A DNA stretch of 64,000 nt, from NCBI GenBank assembly GCA_016933955.1, contig JAFGTT010000014.1, forward strand, positions 1-64,000, in the 5' to 3' direction. The position numbers and the translations under genes were made by a program. The stretch comes from Candidatus Zixiibacteriota bacterium. GTDB taxonomy: Bacteria; Zixibacteria; MSB-5A5; GN15; PGXB01. Positions 45,840 to 54,189 of the stretch are shown piece by piece. Position 1 is the first letter of the stretch, and every line of letters begins with the position of its first letter. The notes beneath the pieces are model-generated. The model was not told the DNA's origin and did no database searches. It saw only the letters and a list, made by a program, of their open reading frames with translations.

Positions 45840-48125
45840 TTGGCCTATTACGAGGTTAGAGATTGGATAAAAGACCTTATTGAGCCGGAAACGACAAAAG
45901 AGCCGGATTTCGATGAATACGGCGGCTTGGAGCGTGAGAGTCTGCGGCTGATGTACCGCTCCATGGTTCTGGCCAGGCGGATTGAACTCGAAGAAAAACT
46001 GCTCCTCAGAAAAGGATTATGCAAATTCGTTATCGGTTGCGGCGGCAAGGAATTGGTCGATGTCGTGGCCGCCCAGCTTCTGGAGAAAAACGATCCCCAG
46101 GTCGGCTATTACCGCAATAAAGCTTTCGATATGCATCGCGGGGTTTCCATCAAAGAAAAAATATACGAAGCCGTTGGTGACCGCCGCGGTCAGGCAACCG
46201 GTGGCATGTTACAGCCGGCTCATTCCAACTACCCCGAACTGGCCATCATGCCCCAGGCTTCACCGACCGGGTCCCATGCCCTGGAAGCGGCCGGGTTGGG
46301 TGATGCCATTCATTGCGATCTTCGCATTTCCGGCGATACCGGCTTTCCCGGCGGCCGGTTTGATTCCCTGGCCGTGGTGTACTGTTCTATTGGCGAAGGT
46401 GCTACCTCATCCCCCGAATTCGGCCGGGCGGTTTTCTATTCCGTCTTCAATCGAACCCCCAATATTTTTGCCATTTATAACTGCGGCTGGGCCATCGCTA
46501 CCAGTGTTAATGAGCAGTTCCCCGAAGGCAATCCCACCACACCATATGAAGGATATCGCCGGTTCGGGCTTAAAATCGCCGATTTCGATGGCACCGATAT
46601 CAAGGAATCGATCCGGGAATTACGAGGGCTGATTGATTATGTCCGCTCCGGGCAGGGGCCGGTTATTGCCAATGTCAAAGTCGTTCGTCTCGAATCCCAT
46701 TCCGGTTCCGACGACCAGTCTCATTACATGGAATCGGCGATGCAGAATTACCATATCGAAAACGATCCTCTCCGTAAGGCGGCCCAGACTTTCATCGCTG
46801 ATGGCGTTTTTACGATCGATGAAATCATCAAGATTTTCGATGAGGTCGACAATGAGGTCAGGCGCGTATCGAATGAGGTTACTTCCGATATTCACGAAAA
46901 GAAACCCGAGGATGTCCTTTCAAAGGTTTACAGCTATCACCCTGAAACCGCCGAAACCAGATGGCGAAAGATTATCTCGCAGAAAAAGAACCTGCGTATC
47001 GAAAAGTATAAAGAACTGGCCGCCCGGGGAATTCTGGACTCTTATAATCTCCCCGAGGACCAGCCCCCGATGACCCTTCGGAAAGCTATCAATTACTCTC
47101 TGTTTGACTTTTTTATCCTGTCCGAAGACACTCTCCTGTTCGGTCAGGACGTTGCCGATTTCCCGGTCGAAACTTTTATCAAAGGCGAAAAAGTCATCAA
47201 CCATTTGAAGGGCAAGGGCGGGGTTTTTCTGGCCACCCAGAATCTTCAGCGGGCCTTCGGACCAAAAAGAATTTTCAACACTCCTCTCGATGAGGCCGGA
47301 ATTCTTGGCAGAGCCATCGGCCATGCTTACCAGGGCCGGATACCATTCCCGGAAATCCAGTTTATTGATTATATGAGCCCCGGATACCAGCAGCTTAAAG
47401 ACCGTATCGCCTCGGCTCATCAGCGTTCCAATGCCAGAATCAATCTCCCGATCATTATCCGAACCTCTTACGGTGGTTATAAACAGGGCGCCGGGGCCAT
47501 GTGGCATTCCGAGGCCAACCTGGGAGCTTTCATAAATATCCCCGGATTGCATGTCCTGGTGCCGAGCAATGCCGCCGATGCCGCCGGATTACTCCGAACG
47601 GCTTTTGTCTGCGGCGATCCGGTCCTGCACTGCGAGGCTGTCGCTCTTTATAACCGGCGGGACTGGGAAGGATACAACATTCTGGCCAAATATCCTCCGC
47701 TTGAAGAATTAATCCCATTTGGCCGGGCGAGAATCTTCCATCCTGAGGCAACTGATGCTCTTATAATAAGTTATGGCATTCAACTGCCAATGTCGATGAA
47801 AGCCGCCGAAATTCTGGATGAATCCGGAATAAAAATCCGGGTGCTGGACTTGCGCACTGTTAAACCCATTGATTTCGAGGCGATTGATGAGGCCGTTAAA
47901 GAATGCTCCCGGGTTCTGATTGTCTCTGAGGATCGCTTTTATGGGGGCGTCGGACCCACCCTTGCGGCCCATGTCGCCGAACACCTTTTCGATTACCTGG
48001 ATGCCCCGGTTAAAGTTCTACATGCCCAGGATTGCCGGGTGGCGTATGGTAAGGATGGCGATGAAATCTGCCTGCCGCAAACGTCTGACGTTGTTGAGGC
48101 AATAAAGGACCTGTTGAAATATTAG
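45840..48125 (+). CDS. 2-oxoacid dehydrogenase E1, alpha and beta subunits fused
   Basis: 761 aa from TTG 45840, supported by GGAGG eight bases upstream. Residues 30-345 are the E1-alpha part (MYRSMVLARRIEL, the TPP motif in SIGEGATSSPEFGRAV and CGWAIATS). Residues about 410-760 are the E1-beta part (LFGQDVADFPVETF, FNTPLDEAGILGRAIGHAYQ, PEIQFIDYMSPGYQQ, and a transketolase C-terminal VLDLRTVKPID). The enzyme decarboxylates a 2-oxoacid with thiamine diphosphate and passes the acyl group to a lipoyl E2. Whether it acts on pyruvate or branched-chain oxoacids is open. No E2 or E3 gene is adjacent; a terminator follows directly. Confidence 0.93.
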   Translation: MAYYEVRDWIKDLIEPETTKEPDFDEYGGLERESLRLMYRSMVLARRIELEEKLLLRKGLCKFVIGCGGKELVDVVAAQLLEKNDPQVGYYRNKAFDMHRGVSIKEKIYEAVGDRRGQATGGMLQPAHSNYPELAIMPQASPTGSHALEAAGLGDAIHCDLRISGDTGFPGGRFDSLAVVYCSIGEGATSSPEFGRAVFYSVFNRTPNIFAIYNCGWAIATSVNEQFPEGNPTTPYEGYRRFGLKIADFDGTDIKESIRELRGLIDYVRSGQGPVIANVKVVRLESHSGSDDQSHYMESAMQNYHIENDPLRKAAQTFIADGVFTIDEIIKIFDEVDNEVRRVSNEVTSDIHEKKPEDVLSKVYSYHPETAETRWRKIISQKKNLRIEKYKELAARGILDSYNLPEDQPPMTLRKAINYSLFDFFILSEDTLLFGQDVADFPVETFIKGEKVINHLKGKGGVFLATQNLQRAFGPKRIFNTPLDEAGILGRAIGHAYQGRIPFPEIQFIDYMSPGYQQLKDRIASAHQRSNARINLPIIIRTSYGGYKQGAGAMWHSEANLGAFINIPGLHVLVPSNAADAAGLLRTAFVCGDPVLHCEAVALYNRRDWEGYNILAKYPPLEELIPFGRARIFHPEATDALIISYGIQLPMSMKAAEILDESGIKIRVLDLRTVKPIDFEAIDEAVKECSRVLIVSEDRFYGGVGPTLAAHVAEHLFDYLDAPVKVLHAQDCRVAYGKDGDEICLPQTSDVVEAIKDLLKY

Positions 48126-48133
48126 ACAATCTC

Positions 48134-48176
48134 AGCCGGGGTGATCATATTCAAACCCCTCGGCTTTTTTATTTTA
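48134..48176 (+). terminator. Terminator after the E1 gene
   Basis: A stem agccg-ggg / cccc-t-cggct with one bulged base, loop about 14 bases, followed by TTTTTTATTTT. Confidence 0.8.
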
Positions 48177-48409
48177 TCTTTGGGTCCCAAACCCATCAAG
48201 AAAAAATCCCGGAAACCGATAATTGGTTATAGCCAAATTGAATTGTCGGATTTTTCGACAACCCGGAGGTCCAAAAGAAAACCTGATTTTACAAACAAAA
48301 CCGGAAATTACCATTCTACCGGGTAAACGGAAAAACCAATTCTTGAAAAAAGGCCGGGATATTATGTCCCAGATTTACTGATTTGTATTAGAAAGTAAGG
48401 AGAGTAATC

Positions 48410-48781
48410 TTGGCTAAAATTCTGGTTATTGACGATTCCAGTTTTCAGCGGAAGTGGATTGCCCGGGCGGTTACCAGTCTCGGACATAAGGCCGCCGAAG
48501 CCGAAAATGGACAGCAAGGATTGACCCTTATCGACTCCGTAAAACCGGATTGCATTACGGTCGATCTCAATATGCCGGAGATGGATGGAATTGAATTTCT
48601 GGGTAATCTTAAAAACCTCAATCAGGACATTCCGGTAATTGTCATCACCTCGGATATCCAGGGCGAAACTAAAAAACAGTGCGCCCAGCTTGGAGCCGCG
48701 GCCTTTCTTAACAAACCCTTTAAAACGGACGATCTTAAGAACGCTCTGACAAATTGTCTGAAATCCACGCCAAAATTGTGA
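48410..48781 (+). CDS. CheY-like single-domain response regulator
   Basis: 123 aa from TTG 48410, with AAGGAG about six bases upstream. The receiver fold is complete: acidic pair in ILVIDDSSF, phospho-acceptor Asp in CITVDLNMPEMDG, Thr/Ser in VIVITSD, Lys in AFLNKPFK. No output domain. It is followed with near overlap by a CheC-type phosphatase gene, which fits a chemotaxis or motility role. Confidence 0.92.
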   Translation: MAKILVIDDSSFQRKWIARAVTSLGHKAAEAENGQQGLTLIDSVKPDCITVDLNMPEMDGIEFLGNLKNLNQDIPVIVITSDIQGETKKQCAQLGAAAFLNKPFKTDDLKNALTNCLKSTPKL

Positions 48782-48789
48782 GAGACATC

Positions 48790-49389
48790 ATGGATACAGC
48801 GCGAAAAGACTACATGGTCGAAATCATGAATATCGGCATCGGGAGAGCCTGTGTGGTTCTGAGCGAACTGGTCGGGGCCAGGGTGAATCTGACGGTCCCG
48901 GAAGTTGATATTTTCCGGGCCGGCGAAATTCACGGACAGATGGAGATTTTCAAGGATGAACGGATTATCTCCGTAACGGAGAATTTTAAGGGTAATTTAC
49001 AGGGTGAGGCAATCCTGGTTCTCTCCAATTACAGCGGTTTGCTTCTAACCCATCGCCTCAACCAATACTTGAATGATACCGCCGAAATTCAATCGGGCAA
49101 AAGAGAAACAGTCACCGAAGTCGGCAATATTGTTCTCAACAGCCTGGTTGGTTCCTGGTCGGAAATTCTCAATGACCATTTTAAATTTGGTGTTCCCGAA
49201 TATCTCGAATGCACTCTTTCCGAATTGCTCGACCGCCGTATTGCCGGCTCGGCCAATTCCGGCAAAGAACTTTATGCCATCTGTGCCAATACCCATTTTG
49301 ATATAACCGAGTTTTTCATAATGGGCACCATAATTGCCCTTTTTGATAAATCATCGGTGGAAAATCTTTTTGGTACCAAGCTGGCTTAA
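48790..49389 (+). CDS. CheC/CheX-type CheY-phosphate phosphatase
   Basis: 199 aa from ATG 48790 (GAGAG upstream; a TTG at 48754 overlapping the previous gene is an alternative). Two copies of the CheC-type E-x-x-N helix motif are present: VEIMNIGIGRACVVLSEL near the start and TEVGNIVLNSLVGSW in the middle, as in CheC proteins that dephosphorylate CheY-P. Immediately downstream of the CheY-like gene. CheD is not seen. Confidence 0.85.
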   Translation: MDTARKDYMVEIMNIGIGRACVVLSELVGARVNLTVPEVDIFRAGEIHGQMEIFKDERIISVTENFKGNLQGEAILVLSNYSGLLLTHRLNQYLNDTAEIQSGKRETVTEVGNIVLNSLVGSWSEILNDHFKFGVPEYLECTLSELLDRRIAGSANSGKELYAICANTHFDITEFFIMGTIIALFDKSSVENLFGTKLA

Positions 49390-49466
49390 GGCAAATTCCA
49401 GTCATACGTTTTTTGAAGTCATGGGATTTTATTAAATTACGTGAATTCCCTGATATTTTTAAAATT

Positions 49467-49492
49467 CCCCGCGGCCTGCGCGAGGATTTTTT
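49467..49492 (+). terminator. Probable terminator after the CheY-CheC pair
   Basis: A GC-rich hairpin (tccccgcg / cgcgagga, one mismatch) with a 5-base loop, followed by TTTTTTAATTTT. Confidence 0.55.
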
Positions 49493-49542
49493 AATTTTCG
49501 GGAACCGTTTCACATCATTCTGGTAAAATCAAATTTGAAAAC

Positions 49543-49570
49543 TTGACAAAACAACTTATTTATATATTTT
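49543..49570 (+). promoter_or_regulatory. Candidate promoter of the ABC/DUF4340 operon
   Basis: Perfect TTGACA (49543-49548), a 16-base spacer and TATTTT (49565-49570) in a T/A-rich run, 34 bases before the first start codon. Confidence 0.55.
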
Positions 49571-49603
49571 GGGTCTTCGCAATAATTAAGGCGATTTTTA
49601 GTT

Positions 49604-50542
49604 ATGATTTCCGTCCGGGATTTAACCAAATATTACGGCGCCACAGCGGCTGTTAAAAACGTCTCCTTTGAAATAGAAAAAGGAACCGTGGTTGGTTTTC
49701 TGGGTCCCAACGGGGCCGGCAAAACAACTACCGTACGGATCATCACCAGTTACCTCTCCCCCAGCTCAGGAACAGTTCTGGTCGACAATTTCGATGTTCT
49801 GACCGACTCCCTGGAAGTTCGCAAACGAATCGGTTACCTTCCGGAAAGCGCGCCGCTTTACCTTGATATGAATACCGTTGACTATATTCGCTTTATGCAG
49901 GCCATGAGACGCGATAGCGCCGCGGCCAACGGCCAGCGGATTAATGAAGTAATCGAAATCTGCGGTCTTGAGTCGGTAACCCATAAAAAAATCGGCGAGT
50001 TGTCAAAAGGATACCGCCAGCGGGTCGGCCTGGCTCAGGCGCTGGTGCATGATCCTGAAATCCTGATTCTCGATGAACCAACGGTGGGACTCGATCCCAA
50101 TCAGATTATCGAAATAAGAAACTTGATCAAAGAACTCGGCCGCAATAAAACGATTATTCTCTGCTCACATATTTTGCCCGAAGTCGAAGCCACCTGTAAT
50201 CGCGTCCTGATTATCAGCGAGGGGCAAATTGTTGCCGATGGCACCCCGGACGAATTGAAAGCTTCCTTCGAGGGCAAAGACCGGATTCATGTCCAGATCA
50301 AAAATAACATCTCCGATTTTGCGGAAAAGGTCCAGACCATCGCGGGTGTGGAAAGAATAATCAACCTCCGCCGTATCACCGATAATCTGGCCGAGGTGGA
50401 AATAGAAGCTGTTAAGGATGTTGACCCCCGGGAAGATATCTTCCGGCTCTGTATCGCCAATGAAACGGTTATGCTGGGAATGTCCCGCGAGGTTACCTCT
50501 CTTGAAGATATTTTCCGCAAGCTGACCCGAAAGGAAGAATAG
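49604..50542 (+). CDS. ABC transporter ATPase, GldA-like
   Basis: 312 aa. Walker A GPNGAGKTT, Q-loop region, signature LSKGYRQRVGLAQAL, Walker B ILILDEPTVGLDP and switch His in ILCSHILPEVE. The ~90-residue C-terminal extension matches GldA/NatA-type ATPases. It starts an operon with an ABC-2 permease, a GldG-like protein and a DUF4340 protein, an arrangement known from GldA-F-G-type exporters. The presence of such genes does not by itself show gliding motility. Confidence 0.93.
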   Translation: MISVRDLTKYYGATAAVKNVSFEIEKGTVVGFLGPNGAGKTTTVRIITSYLSPSSGTVLVDNFDVLTDSLEVRKRIGYLPESAPLYLDMNTVDYIRFMQAMRRDSAAANGQRINEVIEICGLESVTHKKIGELSKGYRQRVGLAQALVHDPEILILDEPTVGLDPNQIIEIRNLIKELGRNKTIILCSHILPEVEATCNRVLIISEGQIVADGTPDELKASFEGKDRIHVQIKNNISDFAEKVQTIAGVERIINLRRITDNLAEVEIEAVKDVDPREDIFRLCIANETVMLGMSREVTSLEDIFRKLTRKEE

Positions 50543-50543
50543 G

Positions 50544-51254
50544 ATGCAACAGATACTGGTCCTGGCCAAAAAGGAATTCCGCTCCTATTTTGATTCACCC
50601 GTCGCCTATGTGGTCATCACTCTCTTCCTGTTGATTGCCGGCTGGCAGTTTGCGACCGGAATGTTTTTGAATAATACCGCCGATTTGCGCGGTCTGTTCG
50701 GCATTATTAAGTTTATTCTGCTGTTCTTTATACCGGCCCTGTCGATGCGCCTTATTTCCGAGGAAAAGAGGCTGGGGACAATCGAACTTCTGATGACCCT
50801 TCCGATCAAGGACTGGCAACTGGTGCTGGGGAAATTCCTCTCCGCCTATCTGCTGGTCGTTATTACCCTGCTGCTGACTCTGATCCACTATTTTTCGATT
50901 AACGCCCTCGGCGAGCCCGATTTCGGGGCCGCCATGGGCGGTTATATCGGTCTGTTCCTGGTGGTTGGCGTCTATCTGACCATCGGAACCTTCACCTCCA
51001 GCCTGACCCAGAATCAGATTGTGGCCTTCATTGTTTCCTTTGTGATTATATTTTTCTTTTATGTCCTGGATAAAATAATCTTCTTCTTCCCCGGTTTCGT
51101 GGCCAATCTCCTGGAATTCCTCTCCATAGACTACCATTACAACAACATGGCCCGCGGCGTGATCGACAGCCGCGATGTCTTTTACCTGTTGTCCCTGATG
51201 TTTTTGTTTCTGTTTTTAACCGTTCAATCGCTCGAAAGTAGGAAGTGGAAGTAA
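50544..51254 (+). CDS. ABC-2 family permease, GldF-like
   Basis: 236 aa with six hydrophobic segments. The N-terminal LAKKEFRSYFDSPVAYVVI and the cytoplasmic sequence SEEKRLGTIELLMTLPIKDWQLVLGKF are typical of this permease branch. One base after the ATPase gene; its stop overlaps the next start (TAATG). Confidence 0.92.
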   Translation: MQQILVLAKKEFRSYFDSPVAYVVITLFLLIAGWQFATGMFLNNTADLRGLFGIIKFILLFFIPALSMRLISEEKRLGTIELLMTLPIKDWQLVLGKFLSAYLLVVITLLLTLIHYFSINALGEPDFGAAMGGYIGLFLVVGVYLTIGTFTSSLTQNQIVAFIVSFVIIFFFYVLDKIIFFFPGFVANLLEFLSIDYHYNNMARGVIDSRDVFYLLSLMFLFLFLTVQSLESRKWK

Positions 51255-52843
51255 TGGCCAGGGAAGTCAAAACCAAATCAACCGCCGGTCTGCTGATTAT
51301 TATTGTTCTGGCGATTCTGGTTATTATCAACCTGATTTCCATCAACCTGTTCTCGCGAGCCGACCTGACCGACAACCAGATCTATTCCCTTTCGGACGCT
51401 TCGCGGACTCTGGTCGGGCGGCTTAACGATCGCTTGACTGTCAAGGCCTATATTACCGAGGACCTCCCGGCCCCGCATAATGGTGATGCCCGTTATCTGA
51501 AAGATCTGCTCGACGATTATAAGGCCTATTCGCATGGTTACCTCAAGTACGAATTCATCGATCCGGTTAAGGAGGACAAGGAAGATGAGGCTATGGGTTT
51601 CCGTATTCCTCCGCTTCAGTTCAATGTCTACCGGAACGATAAAACCGAATATATCAAAGGGTACAAAGGCGTCGTTCTGATTTACGGTGATCGCCAGGAA
51701 GTGATTCCCTTTATCGAAAATACCGGCAATCTCGAGTACGACCTGTCGCGAGCCATCAATAAATTGACCCTCTCCCGAATTCCGACCATCGCTTTCACCA
51801 CCGGACACGAAGAACCGGATATGTCCACCGGCCTGAACTGGGCCAATCAACTGCTCCAGAAAGAATTCCGCGTTCAGTATCTTAATCTGGCCAACATGAA
51901 AACCATCCCCCCGGAGGTCGAAGTTCTCTTTATTGTCAATCCCAGAACCGCATTCAACGAATGGGAAACCTATCTGGTGGACCAGTTCCTCATGCGCGGC
52001 GGTAAACTGGCTTTCCTGATCGACAAGTTCCGGGTCGATGTCCAGAAATCCCTGGTTCTGCCGGTGGAAAGCGGGCTGGACAGTCTGATGTATCACTATG
52101 GCGTGGCCGTCCAGCAAAACCTGGTTATCGATCAGCAGTGCAAAATGGTTCCCGTCATGCGGGATATGGGCCAGTTCCAGATGCAGAGCATGGTTTATTA
52201 TCCCTTTTTCCTGGCTATCACCGGGTTTAACCCGGAAAATCCGATCGTCAAGGCTCTGAAAACTTTCGAAGTACTGTTTATCAGCCCGGTTATCTTCAAC
52301 CCCGATGAAACTCAGAATACCAAACAGGTTATCTTCACCAGTTCCGAACATTCCGGCATCCGCACCATCCCGGTCGATATTTCCCCGGAAAAGAAATACC
52401 AGGAAAGCGATTTTACCATGAAAAATCTCCCCCTGGGTGCCGTTATAACCGGGCAATTCGACAGCTATTTCAACGATAAATCCATCCCGGCTTTTTCAGG
52501 AGTCGATACCGTCAGTACCGATACCCTCCCGGATAAAATCGATTCTGTCGAGGATTCCCGGGTGGTGGTTATTGGCAACGGATCCTTTATCATGGATGAT
52601 TACCGGCGCAATTCCACCAGTTTCGTGATTCTACTGAATATCGCCGATTGGCTTACTCAGGATAAAGGATTGATTTCCATCCGCTCCAAACAGGCCACAG
52701 CCCGATTGCTGGAAGTTACCTCCGATGGCACCAAGAAGATTGTCAAATATGTCAATATGTTTGCCATGCCCCTGGTAGTGGTTCTTTTCGGTATTTTCCG
52801 CTGGCAGTTCAAACGGGCCGGGAGGAAAAAGGCGGGCTTATGA
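51254..52843 (+). CDS. GldG-like ABC-associated extracytoplasmic protein
   Basis: 529 aa from ATG 51254. One N-terminal membrane segment (about 12-32) is followed by a large domain with YSLSDASRTLVGRLNDRLTVKAYI, FTTGHEEPDMS and GGKLAFLIDKF, then a C-terminal membrane segment (MFAMPLVVVLFGIF). This is the GldG/IftG-type partner of ABC-2 exporters. It overlaps the permease stop by one base and the DUF4340 gene by 4 bases. Confidence 0.9.
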   Translation: MAREVKTKSTAGLLIIIVLAILVIINLISINLFSRADLTDNQIYSLSDASRTLVGRLNDRLTVKAYITEDLPAPHNGDARYLKDLLDDYKAYSHGYLKYEFIDPVKEDKEDEAMGFRIPPLQFNVYRNDKTEYIKGYKGVVLIYGDRQEVIPFIENTGNLEYDLSRAINKLTLSRIPTIAFTTGHEEPDMSTGLNWANQLLQKEFRVQYLNLANMKTIPPEVEVLFIVNPRTAFNEWETYLVDQFLMRGGKLAFLIDKFRVDVQKSLVLPVESGLDSLMYHYGVAVQQNLVIDQQCKMVPVMRDMGQFQMQSMVYYPFFLAITGFNPENPIVKALKTFEVLFISPVIFNPDETQNTKQVIFTSSEHSGIRTIPVDISPEKKYQESDFTMKNLPLGAVITGQFDSYFNDKSIPAFSGVDTVSTDTLPDKIDSVEDSRVVVIGNGSFIMDDYRRNSTSFVILLNIADWLTQDKGLISIRSKQATARLLEVTSDGTKKIVKYVNMFAMPLVVVLFGIFRWQFKRAGRKKAGL

Positions 52844-53766
52844 AACGGCTTCTGATACCCCTCATAGTTCTTATCATCATCCTTATCGCCTGGCTGGTTC
52901 AAAATAGAATGGAAAACCGCCAGATGGCCGGGCGCACGGTCGAAAACTTTTTAAATCTGTCCGCTCCCGATGTCAACCGAATTGTCATTGAAAAACCCGA
53001 TGACACCCTGGAATTCACCCGCGACCAGGCTTACTGGTATCTTCACGATTCTCTTCCCCGGCGGGCCGACAGTATGGCCATGAAAAATATAATAAATAAT
53101 GGCGCTGGGATCGTGGTTGGTGATGTTATTTCTGAAAATCCGGAACGTCAAACGGAATTCCAGGTCGATACCGCCTCGGGTATCCTGATCCGTTTCTATC
53201 ATGACGATAATCTGCTGGCCTCGGTTATTACCGGTAAACCATCGGTCGATTACGCCCATACATATGTGCGGATTCCCGGTTCCGACCAGGTCTATCTGGC
53301 CAATGGACTGATTCGTTATGTTTTTGATCGCAAACGCACCCAATGGTACGATAAAACCATTTTCTCCTTTATCCCCGGTTCCATTGCCTCGGTTGATATA
53401 GCCTATCCGGATAAAGCTTACCGCCTCTCATTCCATGATTCCCTCTGGTATATCTCCAAACAGCCCTATCAGGACAGCCTGACGGCCGACTCCATGAAGG
53501 CCGAATCATTTATCGGGGCCATTGTCCGGATCGATGCCGTTGATTTTGCCAATGCCGCCGACAGCGGCCTGATTGATTTTGCAAATCCCTCACTGATTTT
53601 GAAAGTCACCCTGACCGATGGTTCGACTCATCAGCTGACCTTCGCAAAGATCAATGCCGAGGGTAGCCGGGTTTATTGCAAAAAGCCGGAATTCGATGAT
53701 ATCTTCGTCGTCTATAAAAGCAAATACGCCAATTACACCCGCCAATTTGCCGACTTCATGCCCTGA
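52840..53766 (+). CDS. DUF4340 domain protein
   Basis: 308 aa with one N-terminal membrane segment (about 3-20) and then a repeated beta-rich domain. Characteristic stretches are NRIVIEKPDDTLEFTRDQAYWYL and HTYVRIPGSDQVYLAN. Genes of this family commonly follow GldG-like genes; the function is unknown but likely part of the same envelope complex. Start overlaps the GldG-like stop by 4 bases. Confidence 0.88.
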   Translation: MKRLLIPLIVLIIILIAWLVQNRMENRQMAGRTVENFLNLSAPDVNRIVIEKPDDTLEFTRDQAYWYLHDSLPRRADSMAMKNIINNGAGIVVGDVISENPERQTEFQVDTASGILIRFYHDDNLLASVITGKPSVDYAHTYVRIPGSDQVYLANGLIRYVFDRKRTQWYDKTIFSFIPGSIASVDIAYPDKAYRLSFHDSLWYISKQPYQDSLTADSMKAESFIGAIVRIDAVDFANAADSGLIDFANPSLILKVTLTDGSTHQLTFAKINAEGSRVYCKKPEFDDIFVVYKSKYANYTRQFADFMP

Positions 53767-53810
53767 TTATAATCACTCTTTCCAGACCAAATATTTTACT
53801 TGGACCTCGT

Positions 53811-53839
53811 TTGACCCTTTCGTATATTTTTAGTAGAAT
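53811..53839 (+). promoter_or_regulatory. Promoter of the GYD-protein gene
   Basis: TTGACC (53811-53816), a 17-base spacer and TAGAAT (53834-53839); five of six matches in each hexamer, 20 bases before the start codon. Confidence 0.68.
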
Positions 53840-53859
53840 CAACAAGGGGAGGTAGTCTC

Positions 53860-54147
53860 ATGGCCACATTTATTATGGCAATGAAAATTAACCCCGGCGC
53901 CAAGAAACAACACCCTGATCTCTCGGCCCAGATTAGTGATTCGCTGGAGGTTTTCAGCCGAAATAATGTCAAGGTTGACGATCTTTATGCCACTCTCGGC
54001 CGTTTTGATTACCTGGCTGTTTTCGACGCCGTCGATCAGACAATTGCCTTTCGGGTTGCCTCCGAAATCAATAATATCGGAGTCCTGGAAACCGAAACCT
54101 GGCCGGTCATCACCTACGATGAATTCACACATCTCTTTTCCAGGTAA
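53860..54147 (+). CDS. GYD/dimeric alpha-beta-barrel domain protein
   Basis: 95 aa from ATG 53860, with GGGGAGG upstream. A single ferredoxin-like unit: an opening strand MATFIMAMKINPG, a helix SAQISDSLEVFSRNNV, DLYATLGRFDYLAVFDAVD and a closing TETWPVITYDEF. Proteins of this type form dimeric barrels and bind small ligands; function unknown. Own promoter; the transglutaminase gene follows after 42 bases. Confidence 0.8.
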   Translation: MATFIMAMKINPGAKKQHPDLSAQISDSLEVFSRNNVKVDDLYATLGRFDYLAVFDAVDQTIAFRVASEINNIGVLETETWPVITYDEFTHLFSR

Positions 54148-54189
54148 ACCGAAAGGCCTTTTTCATTCTCTAATTTTAAGGAGGTTTGT

